64,000 bases of DNA, taken from contig DKPP01000010.1 of the NCBI GenBank assembly GCA_002471255.1, forward strand, positions 1-64,000. Reading direction: 5' to 3'. The DNA is from Akkermansiaceae bacterium UBA7331. Lineage in GTDB: Bacteria; Verrucomicrobiota; Verrucomicrobiia; Verrucomicrobiales; Akkermansiaceae. This document shows positions 28,334-36,864 of this stretch, in pieces (the stretch's first letter is position 1; the number at the start of each line of letters is the position of its first letter). A program made the translations under genes and the position numbers. The notes beneath the pieces are model-generated. The model had not been told where the DNA came from. It saw only the letters and a list, made by a program, of their open reading frames with translations, and did no database searches.

Positions 28334-28999
28334 ATGCATAATGGAAAGATGTGGTCTGTATTTGCAATAAGGCTAATAGGAGTTATTTATATTAGTATCA
28401 TAATATTGATATCCCCTGTTTTATTTGACATCATTTCTGCATCTTTCCATTTTTTCATTTTTGAAACGGATTTGTTTGATTTTCTTCTTTCCTGGTCCAA
28501 AGATGATAGGGCTTTAGGAATATCTTTCATTATAGCAATTCCTTTTTTTACGTTACTTTTTCTCTTTTTAATTTCTTTAAAAAATCAAACGTTTTCACTT
28601 ATAGAAAGACTGAAAAATAAAGGTATTTCATTTAATGAAAGGAACAAAGAAGAAATTCATCTTGAAAAATTCAACAATAATTCCATTTTTGTATTTTTTT
28701 TAATTATTTCAAATAAATCAAAAAACTCGTACATTAATCTTTTTTTCGTTTTTTGCGCATTTCTACTATCTTTTTTTATTATTCTATTTCAAACATGTAC
28801 ATGTATAACTGCTTTTCTTTACTGTTCAAGGTTTGGAGATTGCGATAAAACACTTTTCGTTTTGTCAAATAAATTATTGATTCCATCATTATTAATAGAT
28901 TATTTTATTGTTACATTTTTCGCATTAAAGGGGATGCTTTTTCAGATTAACAAAATATTGAGTTGTGTTCTTGCTTCCCGAATAATGAAAAAATACTGA
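28334..28999 (+). CDS. Membrane immunity protein of the orphan Rhs tip
   Basis: A 221-residue polytopic membrane protein related along its length to the one at 26398. Shared blocks include 'IISNKSKNS' / 'RISNKSKKI', 'FQTCTCITAFLYCS' / 'FQMYTCATAFIYYS', 'LLIDYFIVTFFALKGMLF' / 'LLIDYFMVTFFILKGILF' and 'VLASRIMKK' / 'VLAFRIMKK'. It follows the orphan tip with the same spacing. The divergence between the two proteins, stronger in the N-terminal half, suggests each is specific to its own toxin tip. It is probably kept because it protects against siblings carrying the older tip; this is inference. Confidence 0.78.
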   Translation: MHNGKMWSVFAIRLIGVIYISIIILISPVLFDIISASFHFFIFETDLFDFLLSWSKDDRALGISFIIAIPFFTLLFLFLISLKNQTFSLIERLKNKGISFNERNKEEIHLEKFNNNSIFVFFLIISNKSKNSYINLFFVFCAFLLSFFIILFQTCTCITAFLYCSRFGDCDKTLFVLSNKLLIPSLLIDYFIVTFFALKGMLFQINKILSCVLASRIMKKY

Positions 29000-29019
29000 T
29001 AGTGTCACATCATAAATAA

Positions 29020-30447
29020 GTGAAGCAGTTTTTTGTGTCAAAAACGATAGACTACCCACATTCAATGAGTAAGTGCAACACCGAAGTGAATGGCAAGAGC
29101 TTCGAGAGGCGATCTGAATCCGAGGCATTTTCTCGGTCTGGAATTAAGGAGTTGGCAAATGGTGTAATAACATCAGGAAAAGCTCTTCTTTTCATGTTTT
29201 TCCTGATCGTTGCAAGCGGTCTCCCCGTTTCTCATGCTGCAATACAGTCTTCTGACAAAAAGCTTGAACTGATGAAGGAAAAAACGAGTGAAGTCGTTCA
29301 AGAACTTATCTCTTCTTCCAACCGAGGAGATTCCCAAGCTCAATATCAACTGGCTCTTCATTATTACCAAGGCAACGGAGTGGAGCAGGATTTTGGCAAA
29401 ACTTTTCAATGGGCATGGAAGTCCGCCCAACAAGGAAATGCAAACGGACAAAACGTGCTTGGATACTGCTATCATCAAGGAAAGGGGACTCATCGGAGTG
29501 AACACGAAGCATTGAAGTGGTTTTTTCTAGCAGCCAAGCAGGGAGACGCCGCGGCTCAGTTTAATCTTGGCTCTATATATATTGGTAAAAAGGACTATAA
29601 GGAGGCCTTCAAGTGGCTTGAACTTTCAGCTCAACAAGGATATCTGAGTGCCCAAAATGATTTGGGCGCATGTTATCAAGAAGGATTAGGAGTTTCTCAA
29701 AATTTGGAAAAAGCGTTCGAATTGTACACTCAGTGCGCCTTGCAAGGAGATCCGAGCGGACTATACAATCTGGGATTGATATATGCAAACGGGATTTATC
29801 TCGAAGAAGATTTGAAGAGAGGGTTCACATTGATTTCCCTTGCGGCCGAACAAGGGTTTTCAGATGCGCAGTTTGATCTTGGTGTTATGTATCTTAATGG
29901 ATCTGGTGTGCAAAAAAATGGCGAGGAGGCTATTAAATGGTTTTCCCTTGCGGCCGAACAAGGTAATTTGGACGCGAAATTTCATCTGGCGCTCATTTAT
30001 GATGAAGGAAGAGGCGTTCAGAAAGATAGTCAAAAGGCCATCAAATTGTATAAGCAGGCAGCAGAAGGAGGCTATGCATCAGCTCAATATAATCTAGGGG
30101 TAATGTCCTTGACGGGAGATGGAGTTCCTATGGATTCGCAGGAAGCGATCAGATGGCTTTCCCTCGCGGCTAATCAAGGCCGTTCGGACGCACAATTCAA
30201 TCTTGGCGTCATATACCGGGATGGTCAGGGTATCCCCCAAAATGGGTCGGAAGCGATCAAATGGTTTTCCCTTGCAGCGGACCAGAATGATCCCCTTGCT
30301 CTATATTCCATAGGGCTTATGTATGCTCGAGGTAAAGGTATCGAGCAAAACATTCCGGAGGCTCGTATCTGGCTAAAACGAGCGGCAGATCAGGGATACG
30401 AAGATGCCAAAGAGATTTTGAAAGAGTTAGCCAAAGATAGCGATTGA
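29020..30447 (+). CDS. Exported Sel1-repeat protein
   Basis: A 475-residue protein with about ten Sel1/TPR-like repeats of 36 residues from about residue 100 on, each of the type 'AQ(Y/F)NLGVMYxxGxGVxxxxxEAIKWFxLAAxQG'. An internal hydrophobic segment near residues 55-75 ('ALLFMFFLIVASGLPVSHAA') looks like a signal peptide, which suggests the true start may be further in, for example M12 ('MSKCNTEV') or later. Sel1-repeat proteins are common scaffolds and occur as immunity proteins in some toxin loci. Here it is the third gene of the Rhs cassette series. Its role is unknown. Confidence 0.8.
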   Translation: MKQFFVSKTIDYPHSMSKCNTEVNGKSFERRSESEAFSRSGIKELANGVITSGKALLFMFFLIVASGLPVSHAAIQSSDKKLELMKEKTSEVVQELISSSNRGDSQAQYQLALHYYQGNGVEQDFGKTFQWAWKSAQQGNANGQNVLGYCYHQGKGTHRSEHEALKWFFLAAKQGDAAAQFNLGSIYIGKKDYKEAFKWLELSAQQGYLSAQNDLGACYQEGLGVSQNLEKAFELYTQCALQGDPSGLYNLGLIYANGIYLEEDLKRGFTLISLAAEQGFSDAQFDLGVMYLNGSGVQKNGEEAIKWFSLAAEQGNLDAKFHLALIYDEGRGVQKDSQKAIKLYKQAAEGGYASAQYNLGVMSLTGDGVPMDSQEAIRWLSLAANQGRSDAQFNLGVIYRDGQGIPQNGSEAIKWFSLAADQNDPLALYSIGLMYARGKGIEQNIPEARIWLKRAADQGYEDAKEILKELAKDSD

Positions 30448-30512
30448 TTTAGTGGATTGGATATCAAGACGGCCAAGGCTCCAGTGTGAATAACACCGGG
30501 GTCTTTTTTGCG

Positions 30513-31260
30513 AGGAACGGTGGATTTTTTAACAGATGCTCGGATTCTGGAGGGGGGATCGAAAAGGGATTTGGGGGTTGGTACCCCTTGCTCTGTGGAA
30601 TATGGTGAGGGGTAGCTGGGTGTTTGTGGTGTAGTACTGGGGTGCGGGTATGTTTTTTCAGGCGTCGCCGAGGGGGAGGTGGCCGTCGTTAGTGAGACCG
30701 TGTTGTCCCGTACGGGGCGGCAGAAATGTGGCATCTGCTTGTTGGCGGCGAGAGAGGTTGAGGTGTTTTTTCTGTTTTTATCTTTGAGGAAGCGGATTTC
30801 TAAGGGGTCGATGCACCCTATTTTGCCAAGATGGTTGTGGAGGGCTCTGCGTGTGAGGCGGGTTTGTAGTCAGCTTTGAAGAGGTAGGCTCCAGAGCAGC
30901 GTCCAGCAGTGGGCGGAAGTCGGGGGCGTACTGCTCTGCCCTGCCCTATTGTTTTGCCTTCTTGTTCGGTGTAGGTGAGCTGGTGGATGGCTGTCTGAAG
31001 TTTGTTGGAGTTCGTTAAAGTTGTAGAGGAAGTCTTCCTTTTCCGGTAGGAGGTTGGTGCAGCGAGTGTAGTACTGATCGAATTGGGATGTGGTTTCGTT
31101 GAGGAGTTGTTCGATCCGCTGGTTTTCGCCGAAGTCTTGTATTTTTGTGAATTTGTCGATGGGAGCATCGAGGGTCAGGGATCCGCTCTGGATGGATTGC
31201 TGGACGGCCTAATTTGCGAGGCCGGAGGTGCAATGACTCTGGGGTGTCGGTCTGACTGAG
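30513..31260 (-). pseudogene. Decayed phage-like gene, copy B
   Basis: On the minus strand: 'SGSLTLDAPIDKFTKIQDFG', 'RIEQLLNETTSQFDQYYTRCTNLLPEKEDFLYNF', then frameshifted remains related to copy A at 27240-27984 ('CIDPLEIRFLKDKN'). This copy continues further upstream than copy A ('DNNKRTAATNVR', 'MMPDDAQS'). The original family is not recognised. It is probably the parent sequence into which the toxin cassettes were inserted. Confidence 0.5.
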
Positions 31261-31514
31261 GTTGACTGGGCGTCGTCCGGCATCATGGTGAGGCTACCTT
31301 GCTACCGCACGTTAGTCGCAGCGGTGCGTTTGTTATTGTCGAAAATGTAGGGGAGTCCCAGTCCCTTGCCCGAGAGGGGGCTAGGGTGGAGGTCCTGTTC
31401 AAAGAGTGTTACCTTGTACATGATTGGACAAGGTAATAAATGAGCTCAAACGTTGTTACTCCTCGCGGAATTGGGTTCTTATGGAATGAAGGCTCCGGGG
31501 AGGGTGGCGCGGGG
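31261..31514. other. Intergenic stretch between phage-like remnant and repressor-like gene
   Basis: Contains extended remains of the decayed phage-like gene and a short AT-rich patch near 31410-31440 with the repeat TTACCTTGTA/TGGACAAGGTAA (an imperfect palindrome). No intact gene is supported. Confidence 0.4.
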
Positions 31515-31892
31515 TTATTTGTTGTTTCGACGTGTTTCTTCGATGATTCTGTTGCAGTCGGTAAAGACGCTCATTTTGACAAAGGTTGCCGGACTCATGT
31601 TTTTGAGTCTGGCTGCCCTGCAAATGCGATCCCATTGTTCGTCGGTGAAGATGGATGGAGTTACGGGGAAACCTTGATTCTGATTGTGAATAGAATCGAC
31701 AGGGTCGCTGATGCGGTATTCCATCATGAGGCGGCGGAGTATTTCCTGCTTGCGGGGGCTAATGGGACGTTTGGAGCACCAGCCGTTAATGGTGTCTTTG
31801 GTGACCATGAGTATGTCGGCAAGTTCCCTTCGCGAGATGCCCTGTGTTTTCATCCAATTTTTCAAAGATTCCGACGTGATTCGAAAATTCAT
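31515..31892 (-). CDS. HTH repressor-like protein
   Basis: A 125-residue protein with an N-terminal Cro/C1-type helix-turn-helix: 'SLKNWMKTQGISRRELADILMVTKDTINGWCSKRPISPRKQEIL'. A C-terminal part ('LKNMSPATFVKMSVFTDCNRII') resembles a ribbon-helix-helix-like dimer region. It is transcribed away from the rightward operon starting near 32209, which is the arrangement of a phage repressor and its regulated genes. The ~100-320 bases between probably carry the operators. Open frames on the opposite strand here are shadows. Confidence 0.7.
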   Translation of the reverse strand: MNFRITSESLKNWMKTQGISRRELADILMVTKDTINGWCSKRPISPRKQEILRRLMMEYRISDPVDSIHNQNQGFPVTPSIFTDEQWDRICRAARLKNMSPATFVKMSVFTDCNRIIEETRRNNK

Positions 31893-32208
31893 ATCTCCTC
31901 AAAATCTTGGCATTTTCCAATATGTAAATCAAGTTTTAATGCGTCTAAAAACGATAATATTCTGGTCCTATTGACTATAAGTTCAAGGTGGGAGAAAAAT
32001 GGTGTTTATGTCATCTACACTTCCTTATAACAAAAAGAAAATAGGCGGAATCGACAATGGTATCATCATGTATTTGAACGAGCGTTCCATAGCTTTTTTA
32101 TCTCATTATTTGGTGCGCCAATTTGTGCAGGATTCCTGTATGGCAAATGCTGACAAAACATTCCAAAGCAATAAATCAAAATATATGCCTGTGTTACACA
32201 AAAAAAAT
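31893..32208. promoter_or_regulatory. Divergent control region of the phage-like operon
   Basis: The region between the leftward repressor-like gene and the rightward DNA-binding operon. It is AT-rich and holds the two opposing promoters by layout; I do not see a clean operator repeat. A plus-strand open frame extends back to 31999, but its homology to the following gene begins only at 32209. Confidence 0.45.
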
Positions 32209-32454
32209 ATGAGCAGACGTCTTGCCCTGACTGATAAACGAGAGTGGTATAGCCCCCGCGATATTGAAGAAATTTATGGTCTTTCAAGGAAGTCTCTTGA
32301 ATGGATTCGCAAGGATGCGGCGAGCAAAAATATTCCTCTAAAAGTCAGTGAAATGACATTCAGGAATGGGTCGAAGACGGAGCGGAAGCGCCCTTTTGTT
32401 CGTATTTCTCGTAAGTCATTAGAGATTTATTTTGAGGCGCACCTAACACATTGA
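32209..32454 (+). CDS. Small HTH DNA-binding protein
   Basis: About 81 residues from ATG 32209 ('MSRRLALTDKREWYSPRDIEEIYGLSRKSLEWIRKDAASKNIPLKV...'). The 'WYSPRDIEEIYGLSRKSLEWI' block is a helix-turn-helix of excisionase/MerR style. I chose this start because the next gene has the same beginning ('MSKSLPLSVEREWYSLRDI'); a longer frame from 31999 lacks resemblance. Probably a regulator or excisionase-like protein of a phage-derived module. Confidence 0.6.
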   Translation: MSRRLALTDKREWYSPRDIEEIYGLSRKSLEWIRKDAASKNIPLKVSEMTFRNGSKTERKRPFVRISRKSLEIYFEAHLTH

Positions 32455-32460
32455 TTAGAA

Positions 32461-32970
32461 ATGAGAAATAAAATAATGAGTAAAAGTCTTCCTCTATCTG
32501 TGGAACGCGAATGGTACTCGCTACGCGATATTCGTGAAATTTTCCGTGTTTCCCGAGAGGCCATTACGGCTATTTTCAAGGATGCTGACGAGAAGGGGGT
32601 TCCGATCAGGGTAACAGTGCTGGATTTCTCAAATCATCCTGTTTTGAAGAGGGAAAGACCCTTTATCCGGGTAGAGAAGAAGTCGTTGATGGCCTATCTG
32701 TCCCGTTATTGCGATGCGCCGTCGCCATCGGCGGATAATTCTCAATGGATGGAGTGGATGTCGCCGCGGGATGTGGAGCTGGTTTACGGGATTTCCCATG
32801 AGTTTCTAAAGTCGATTCTAAAGGATGCAGAGTGGAATGAAATGCCTATTCAGACGATACGGCTACCCTTTGTAAACGGGAGCCAGACGACGGGACGGCC
32901 TAAGCGCTACCAGATAGAGCGTCGGTCGCTAAATGCTTATCTGAGTGCTCATACGAGGGTATCGATATGA
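32461..32970 (+). CDS. Tandem HTH DNA-binding protein
   Basis: A 169-residue protein made of two copies of the same ~75-residue unit seen in the gene before it: 'REWYSLRDIREIFRVSREAITAIFKDADEKGVPIRV...RPFIRVEKKSLMAYL' and 'MEWMSPRDVELVYGISHEFLKSILKDAEWNEMPIQT...KRYQIERRSLNAYL'. Each is an HTH followed by a small wing-like end. Three related units in two adjacent genes point to local duplication. Its stop overlaps the next start (ATGA). An internal ATG at 32476 is an equally good start. Confidence 0.65.
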   Translation: MRNKIMSKSLPLSVEREWYSLRDIREIFRVSREAITAIFKDADEKGVPIRVTVLDFSNHPVLKRERPFIRVEKKSLMAYLSRYCDAPSPSADNSQWMEWMSPRDVELVYGISHEFLKSILKDAEWNEMPIQTIRLPFVNGSQTTGRPKRYQIERRSLNAYLSAHTRVSI

Positions 32971-33368
32971 GTGATGATGTTTTTAATAGGGAGACGACGA
33001 ATGAGAGGCTAGGGACGAATCGACGAGGGACGGAAATTCAACAGTCTATTGAGAAAACTCTGCCGATATCGCCCCCTCTCCCCATTCTTTCTGATGTTGT
33101 AAAGAGGACTGAAGGGAAGCTGTTGTCGGAGTTTGTCGAGTTCATCACATGGGCGAAGAGTTTGCGGCCTGGCTGGGACGTAGGGAAGCTCAATGCCCGT
33201 GAGCAGAAGGCGGCGGAGCAAGCTTTTGCCGGGTTGCAGAGAACGGAGCAGTTTGCTCTGTCGAAGGAGCGGATCGAGAAGCTGGAGGATTTGAGGGCAC
33301 CGATGGATGGGACTGCCCTCAGCAATGCAGAGAGGGAGAGAATCATGAATGGAGATTTTGAGTTATGA
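32967..33368 (+). CDS. Hypothetical phage-like protein
   Basis: A 133-residue, mostly helical, charged protein without signal peptide or membrane segment. I recognise no family. It overlaps the genes on both sides by four bases (ATGA), so it belongs to a tightly coupled operon of DNA-binding proteins and probably acts with them. Confidence 0.55.
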   Translation: MSDDVFNRETTNERLGTNRRGTEIQQSIEKTLPISPPLPILSDVVKRTEGKLLSEFVEFITWAKSLRPGWDVGKLNAREQKAAEQAFAGLQRTEQFALSKERIEKLEDLRAPMDGTALSNAERERIMNGDFEL

Positions 33369-33931
33369 AGGATTATGCTGAGAATGAGTTAAAGAGAGGT
33401 AAGGAGTGGAAGGATGATACTATGAAGGCAGAACTAAATGCGATTGAGATGCTGAGCAAGATTGCATGCTGCTGTACGCATGAACGTCTTATTGTGTCGC
33501 AGGTAGCGGTACTGACGTGTGTCGCATTAAATCCAACAATTACGTCTGGAGGGCTGGTGCATCTGACTGGAACCAGTATGCAGAATGTGGGACGAATATT
33601 AAACTATCTCGTGAATGTGGGAGATTTGACGTTTATCAGGGAATCCCCCAAGGTGGATGATTACCGTTCCCTTCCTCGGCATTTCTACATCACAGCGCAG
33701 GGGATCAAGACGATTCGGCGCATAATAAGGCATTTACAATGGGGGGATATGAGCCGATTCAAGATCGTCGTGTATGAGGGTGGCGAGGGAGTAAAGGAGG
33801 GGCAGTCGAGAGTGCCTGAGAAGTCCAAAGAAAGCGGCAGAAAGGGCGAGAATATTTCGGATGAGGGTGAATGCGCGCCCGAGAAGGCAGGAATGCTCAA
33901 AAAGGGTTCCGTCAGAAAACGAAAGGGGTAG
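33365..33931 (+). CDS. MarR-like winged-helix protein
   Basis: A 188-residue protein whose middle part ('LVHLTGTSMQNVGRILNYLVNVGDLTFIRE...RSLPRHFYITAQGIKTIRRII') looks like a MarR-type winged helix: recognition helix, beta hairpin wing, then 'YxITxxG'. A basic, low-complexity tail follows (about 145-188). It is translationally coupled to the preceding gene. Target unknown. Confidence 0.6.
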   Translation: MKDYAENELKRGKEWKDDTMKAELNAIEMLSKIACCCTHERLIVSQVAVLTCVALNPTITSGGLVHLTGTSMQNVGRILNYLVNVGDLTFIRESPKVDDYRSLPRHFYITAQGIKTIRRIIRHLQWGDMSRFKIVVYEGGEGVKEGQSRVPEKSKESGRKGENISDEGECAPEKAGMLKKGSVRKRKG

Positions 33932-33970
33932 GAAAAATTTTACTTAAACCAAAACAATACATTATTATGA

Positions 33971-34210
33971 GTGAAACACAGTACAGATCGAGATCGCTCG
34001 TTTGTTCAGAACGAGCCCCGAAGTGTAACCAAGTGGACCAGAACGGGCTGCCCGGTGATTTACACGGGCAGTGTACAAAGTCCTGACAGGGGTAGCAAAC
34101 CTCTCTTCGTTTTTGAAGAGGTGGGGGATGGGTGCGTGAGCGCAAAGAAAGGCGGATGGCCTCCGAGGGGGAGTAGAAGCGTTTTCCGGAAGGAGGAAAA
34201 ACCGGAATGA
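33971..34210 (+). CDS. Small hypothetical protein in the phage-like operon
   Basis: A 79-residue basic frame whose stop overlaps the next gene's ATG (ATGA), the same coupling used in the rest of the operon. No family resemblance. A competing frame exists (33871-34086), so this entry is tentative. Confidence 0.3.
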   Translation: MKHSTDRDRSFVQNEPRSVTKWTRTGCPVIYTGSVQSPDRGSKPLFVFEEVGDGCVSAKKGGWPPRGSRSVFRKEEKPE

Positions 34211-34650
34211 AGTCTGGATCAGGGTCTTTTTTATCCGTAGAGGATGTGATGGATGCTCTGGAAAAGATTCATCTGAAACTGGATTCCCTTGGGCAAGCTC
34301 GCTCCATACTGGATGATTCCGGCTACGGAGAGGTGGTATGGGCGATCCAGACTACGATTGTCGAACTGTACGATATGTTGAAGTCTAATATGTGCCAGTT
34401 GCTTATGGCTGGGACAACGAATCATAATATCCGAACTTGTCAACCGAATGGAAGCATGAGGAGGTACAATGTGGCGGACGTAGACGCCTATATTCTGGAC
34501 ATCTCTGTTTGGAACGAAAGAAACTTGGGAGGAAGGAATGAGAGAGCAGGATCGTTGCAAGACGTAATATTTGTTCTTGAGACGGAGAAGTCTGTTCAAC
34601 GAGAAAGAGGGTGCTGTACAGTTAGCTGTATATGGGGTGTAACTATTTAA
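34207..34650 (+). CDS. Putative DNA-binding protein with excisionase-like HTH
   Basis: A 147-residue protein. The N-terminal half is helical ('SVEDVMDALEKIHLKLDSL'). The central part 'TTNHNIRTCQPNGSMRRYNVADVDAYI' matches the pattern of excisionase/MerR-type HTH proteins, which end in '(L/M)RRY...(D/E)(V/L)DAYI'. It is the last gene of the coupled run and ends just before an IS30 remnant. Confidence 0.5.
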   Translation: MKSGSGSFLSVEDVMDALEKIHLKLDSLGQARSILDDSGYGEVVWAIQTTIVELYDMLKSNMCQLLMAGTTNHNIRTCQPNGSMRRYNVADVDAYILDISVWNERNLGGRNERAGSLQDVIFVLETEKSVQRERGCCTVSCIWGVTI

Positions 34651-35055
34651 TATTAAGATTGTTTAATCTCGTTCTTTCCGCCAATTTCTTTTTTAAAATC
34701 CTGAATTGTCAAACCAAGAGAGTCAGCTCGTGAAAATACTTGTCCAATGATGTTTTCCTGTTAAGTCATTTTTAGGTCGAGAATTAATTAGTAGTACATT
34801 TTTGTCTAATTGAGCCTGACGTACCTTGTTTAAATCTGTTCCTTTGGGTAAACCCCTTTTAATAATCCATTGGCATTTTCATTGCTTCCCCTTTGACATG
34901 ATTTATAAGGATCAGCAAAATGATATCAATATTTAGGTTTTCTTTAACTTATTTATAACAAGAAAACTCCTTACCTCTATCGTACCTAGCACTTTTAAAT
35001 CCTCTTGGTGGTAAACAGTTTTTAACTGTTTTGATGGCATCATACATATTACGGC
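34640..35055 (-). pseudogene. IS30-family transposase remnant, copy 2 (inverted)
   Basis: The sequence is the reverse complement of the 3' half of the IS30 remnant at 19385-20337, from 'MYDAIKAVK' through 'LLPRGFKSAR', 'KGFYPKG' and 'DSLGLTIQDF'. It keeps a longer 3' end than copy 1. Identity stops at about 35055, where fucosyltransferase-like sequence begins. The two copies are inverted around a ~14-kb block. Confidence 0.82.
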
Positions 35056-35544
35056 TACATCACATCCGTGCCCGCCTCTCATAGCGGTAGCGGGACAACG
35101 CACCTTCTTCAACGCATTCCCGTTGGAAAATACGAAATTGCAGAATTTCCAATGCTGAGCGACAACATCCTTGGTATCAGCTGAAAATTGTTCCATACGC
35201 CCCGACCGTCGAACATAATCCTCTTGAAGCCAATAGGTCATGCGCAAATACCGCTTTGGTCTGCTACACCGCAAAAACGACAACGTATAATCACACTCCT
35301 CCTATCAGGCCGTCACCGATTCACCCGTATAAAAAACCTTCGTCCCCTTGAACTCCTTTTGGGAATCCCCGTGTATAGAATAAATCAGCACATCCGCCTC
35401 TGCTGCATCATCTACGACATCCACCCCCAGATGTGACGTTAAAACCTCCTGAAAAATATTATCCTGCAAATTAAACGAGAGCCAGAAATCGGTAAAGGCA
35501 ACTCTTGGTTTATTTTCCTGCGTGGATGAAAAAAGGAAATCCAT
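35056..35544 (-). pseudogene. Fucosyltransferase (GT10) pseudogene, truncated by IS30
   Basis: On the minus strand the first frame reads 'KPRVAFTDFWLSFNLQDNIFQEVLTSH...ADVLIYSIHG...KVFYTGES', the start of the GT10 alpha-1,3-fucosyltransferase family (usually 'FFTGEN'). After a shift a second frame gives 'YLRMPYWL'-like 'RYLRMTYWLQEDYVRR' and 'KFCNFVFSNGNALK', the next conserved GT10 blocks. The C-terminal third is missing, cut by the IS30 remnant. GT10 enzymes decorate surface glycans with fucose. G+C content resembles the rhs block. Confidence 0.8.
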
Positions 35545-35789
35545 CTAATCATGGTGTTAACGTTTTAGGGGAATTAATGATCTTCTCTCCCTCAAAAAAA
35601 ATGAGGGGATGCAGAAACATGCTTTCAGTACCGCCACCATAGAAACAATTCCCAACAGCGGATTAAACATTTTATAGCGTTTCTCTCTCGGAGAAATCAC
35701 CTATCCTCCTCTTCCCTCAAATCATTCAACTCGATACTACGGGGGGCATCTGAGCTGACATATTCCTTGCTGTCTGTTTCTTTCATGAT
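35545..35789. other. Intergenic stretch, no gene seen
   Basis: No supported gene. Remains of coding sequence with stops are likely (for example an 'SVELNDLREEE'-like reading on the minus strand), but I cannot assign them. Confidence 0.35.
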
Positions 35790-36175
35790 AGGGGGTTATA
35801 GGTATTTAACGTATTGCTGGCAGAATTTATTATCACGAGCTTGAGTGGATTTGTTACCGACACAGAGCAAATACACATCAAAATCTTGAACATGGCAGTA
35901 CACATAAAAAGGAGTCTGCGTTGCAGAAGAAAGAGGTTGCGGTGTAATTGTATGATAACCTGCTTCTTTCCAATGGATAAAATAGTACTCAACCATCGAC
36001 AGAGGATTATCATGTTCGGAAAGGAAGATAATCCTCCAGATTGGAAAGCATTCGCACCGTTTCGCGAGGATAACGCTTCGCCATCTTTTTGAGATCACGC
36101 AAATACGGTTCACTCTTTAGAACATTCCCTGCGCTCATAACTACCGCTTGCCGCCTTCTGGGCAAATCCCATGCA
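35790..36175 (-). pseudogene. Frameshifted hypothetical gene, probably phage-derived
   Basis: One frame gives 'MSAGNVLKSEPYLRDLKKMAKRYPRETVRMLSNLEDYLPF'. After a one-base shift another continues 'SEHDNPLSMVEYYFIHWKEAGYHTI...QDFDVYLLCVGNKSTQARDNKFCQQYVKYL'. The two parts form a plausible single protein of ~120 residues. Family unknown; neighbours suggest a prophage. Confidence 0.45.
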
Positions 36176-36272
36176 TTCTAAAAATTGCACTTCTCGCTTC
36201 TGCCCTCCATTCTATAAGTAGTGAATTCTACAACAATACAGCGTTTACCTCCGTTTCTTCTAATATCCTCCC

Positions 36273-36598
36273 ATGCTCAACTTCCTCGGAATTACTGAAA
36301 ACTTTGCCGTCATCGAAAACGTCCCGTACTCGATGACATGGATATTCTCGGACATATGGACAGGCGAGCCCATCCCGCTCGATGGCCTCACCTTCACTGG
36401 CAAAATCTTTCTCGGCGACGATCTCTGTGAAATCAAAATGGACATAGGCGATAACCAGCCCGACACCTCGCCTGTCGCCCGTACTCCCCGTCGCAAAAGC
36501 ACGTGCCTATTTCACCAAAGGCCTGAGACGAATCTCCAATGGAGACATCCGCTACACCCTTCACGCTTGTATCATCCAAATCACCAAAGAATCCTGAC
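36273..36598 (+). pseudogene. Frameshifted phage-like structural gene
   Basis: The first part reads 'MLNFLGITENFAVIENVPYSMTWIFSDIWTGEPIPLDGLTFTGKIFLG...'. Then a shift near 36480 moves homologous-looking coding into 'LPVAKARAYFTKGLRRISNGDIRYTLHACIIQITKES'. It resembles a small tail- or baseplate-associated protein by setting only. It starts the rightward run of phage genes ending in the lysis cassette. Confidence 0.45.
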
Positions 36599-36599
36599 A

Positions 36600-36805
36600 A
36601 CATACTCACCATCGATACCCCCAGTCAATACATCATCGTTACGCCCACCTCAACACTGGCAGTTACTGATGTCAGGGCTTTCGTCACCCTGACAATGGGG
36701 AGGGTTTCCCTCACACAAGGATCCCAAAAGCAACCTCACCCAGCGGAATTTCTAAGCAGGATCGACTCGCATGAAATAATCAACGCCCCCTTTACTTCAT
36801 CTTGA
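36600..36805 (+). CDS. Small phage-like protein
   Basis: A frame of about 68 residues ('LTIDTPSQYIIVTPTSTLAVTDVRAFVTLTMG...') between the frameshifted structural gene and the lysis genes. The start codon is uncertain. No family is recognised. Confidence 0.3.
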
Positions 36806-36864
36806 TCACTTCAAGTCTATCCACTGCAACCCAACCAACAACAAACAACAAACAACAAAAAGAC

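Noticed and set aside
31440..32030. 196-residue plus-strand frame as a gene
   Set aside because: The opposite strand encodes a credible HTH repressor, while this frame shows no family features.
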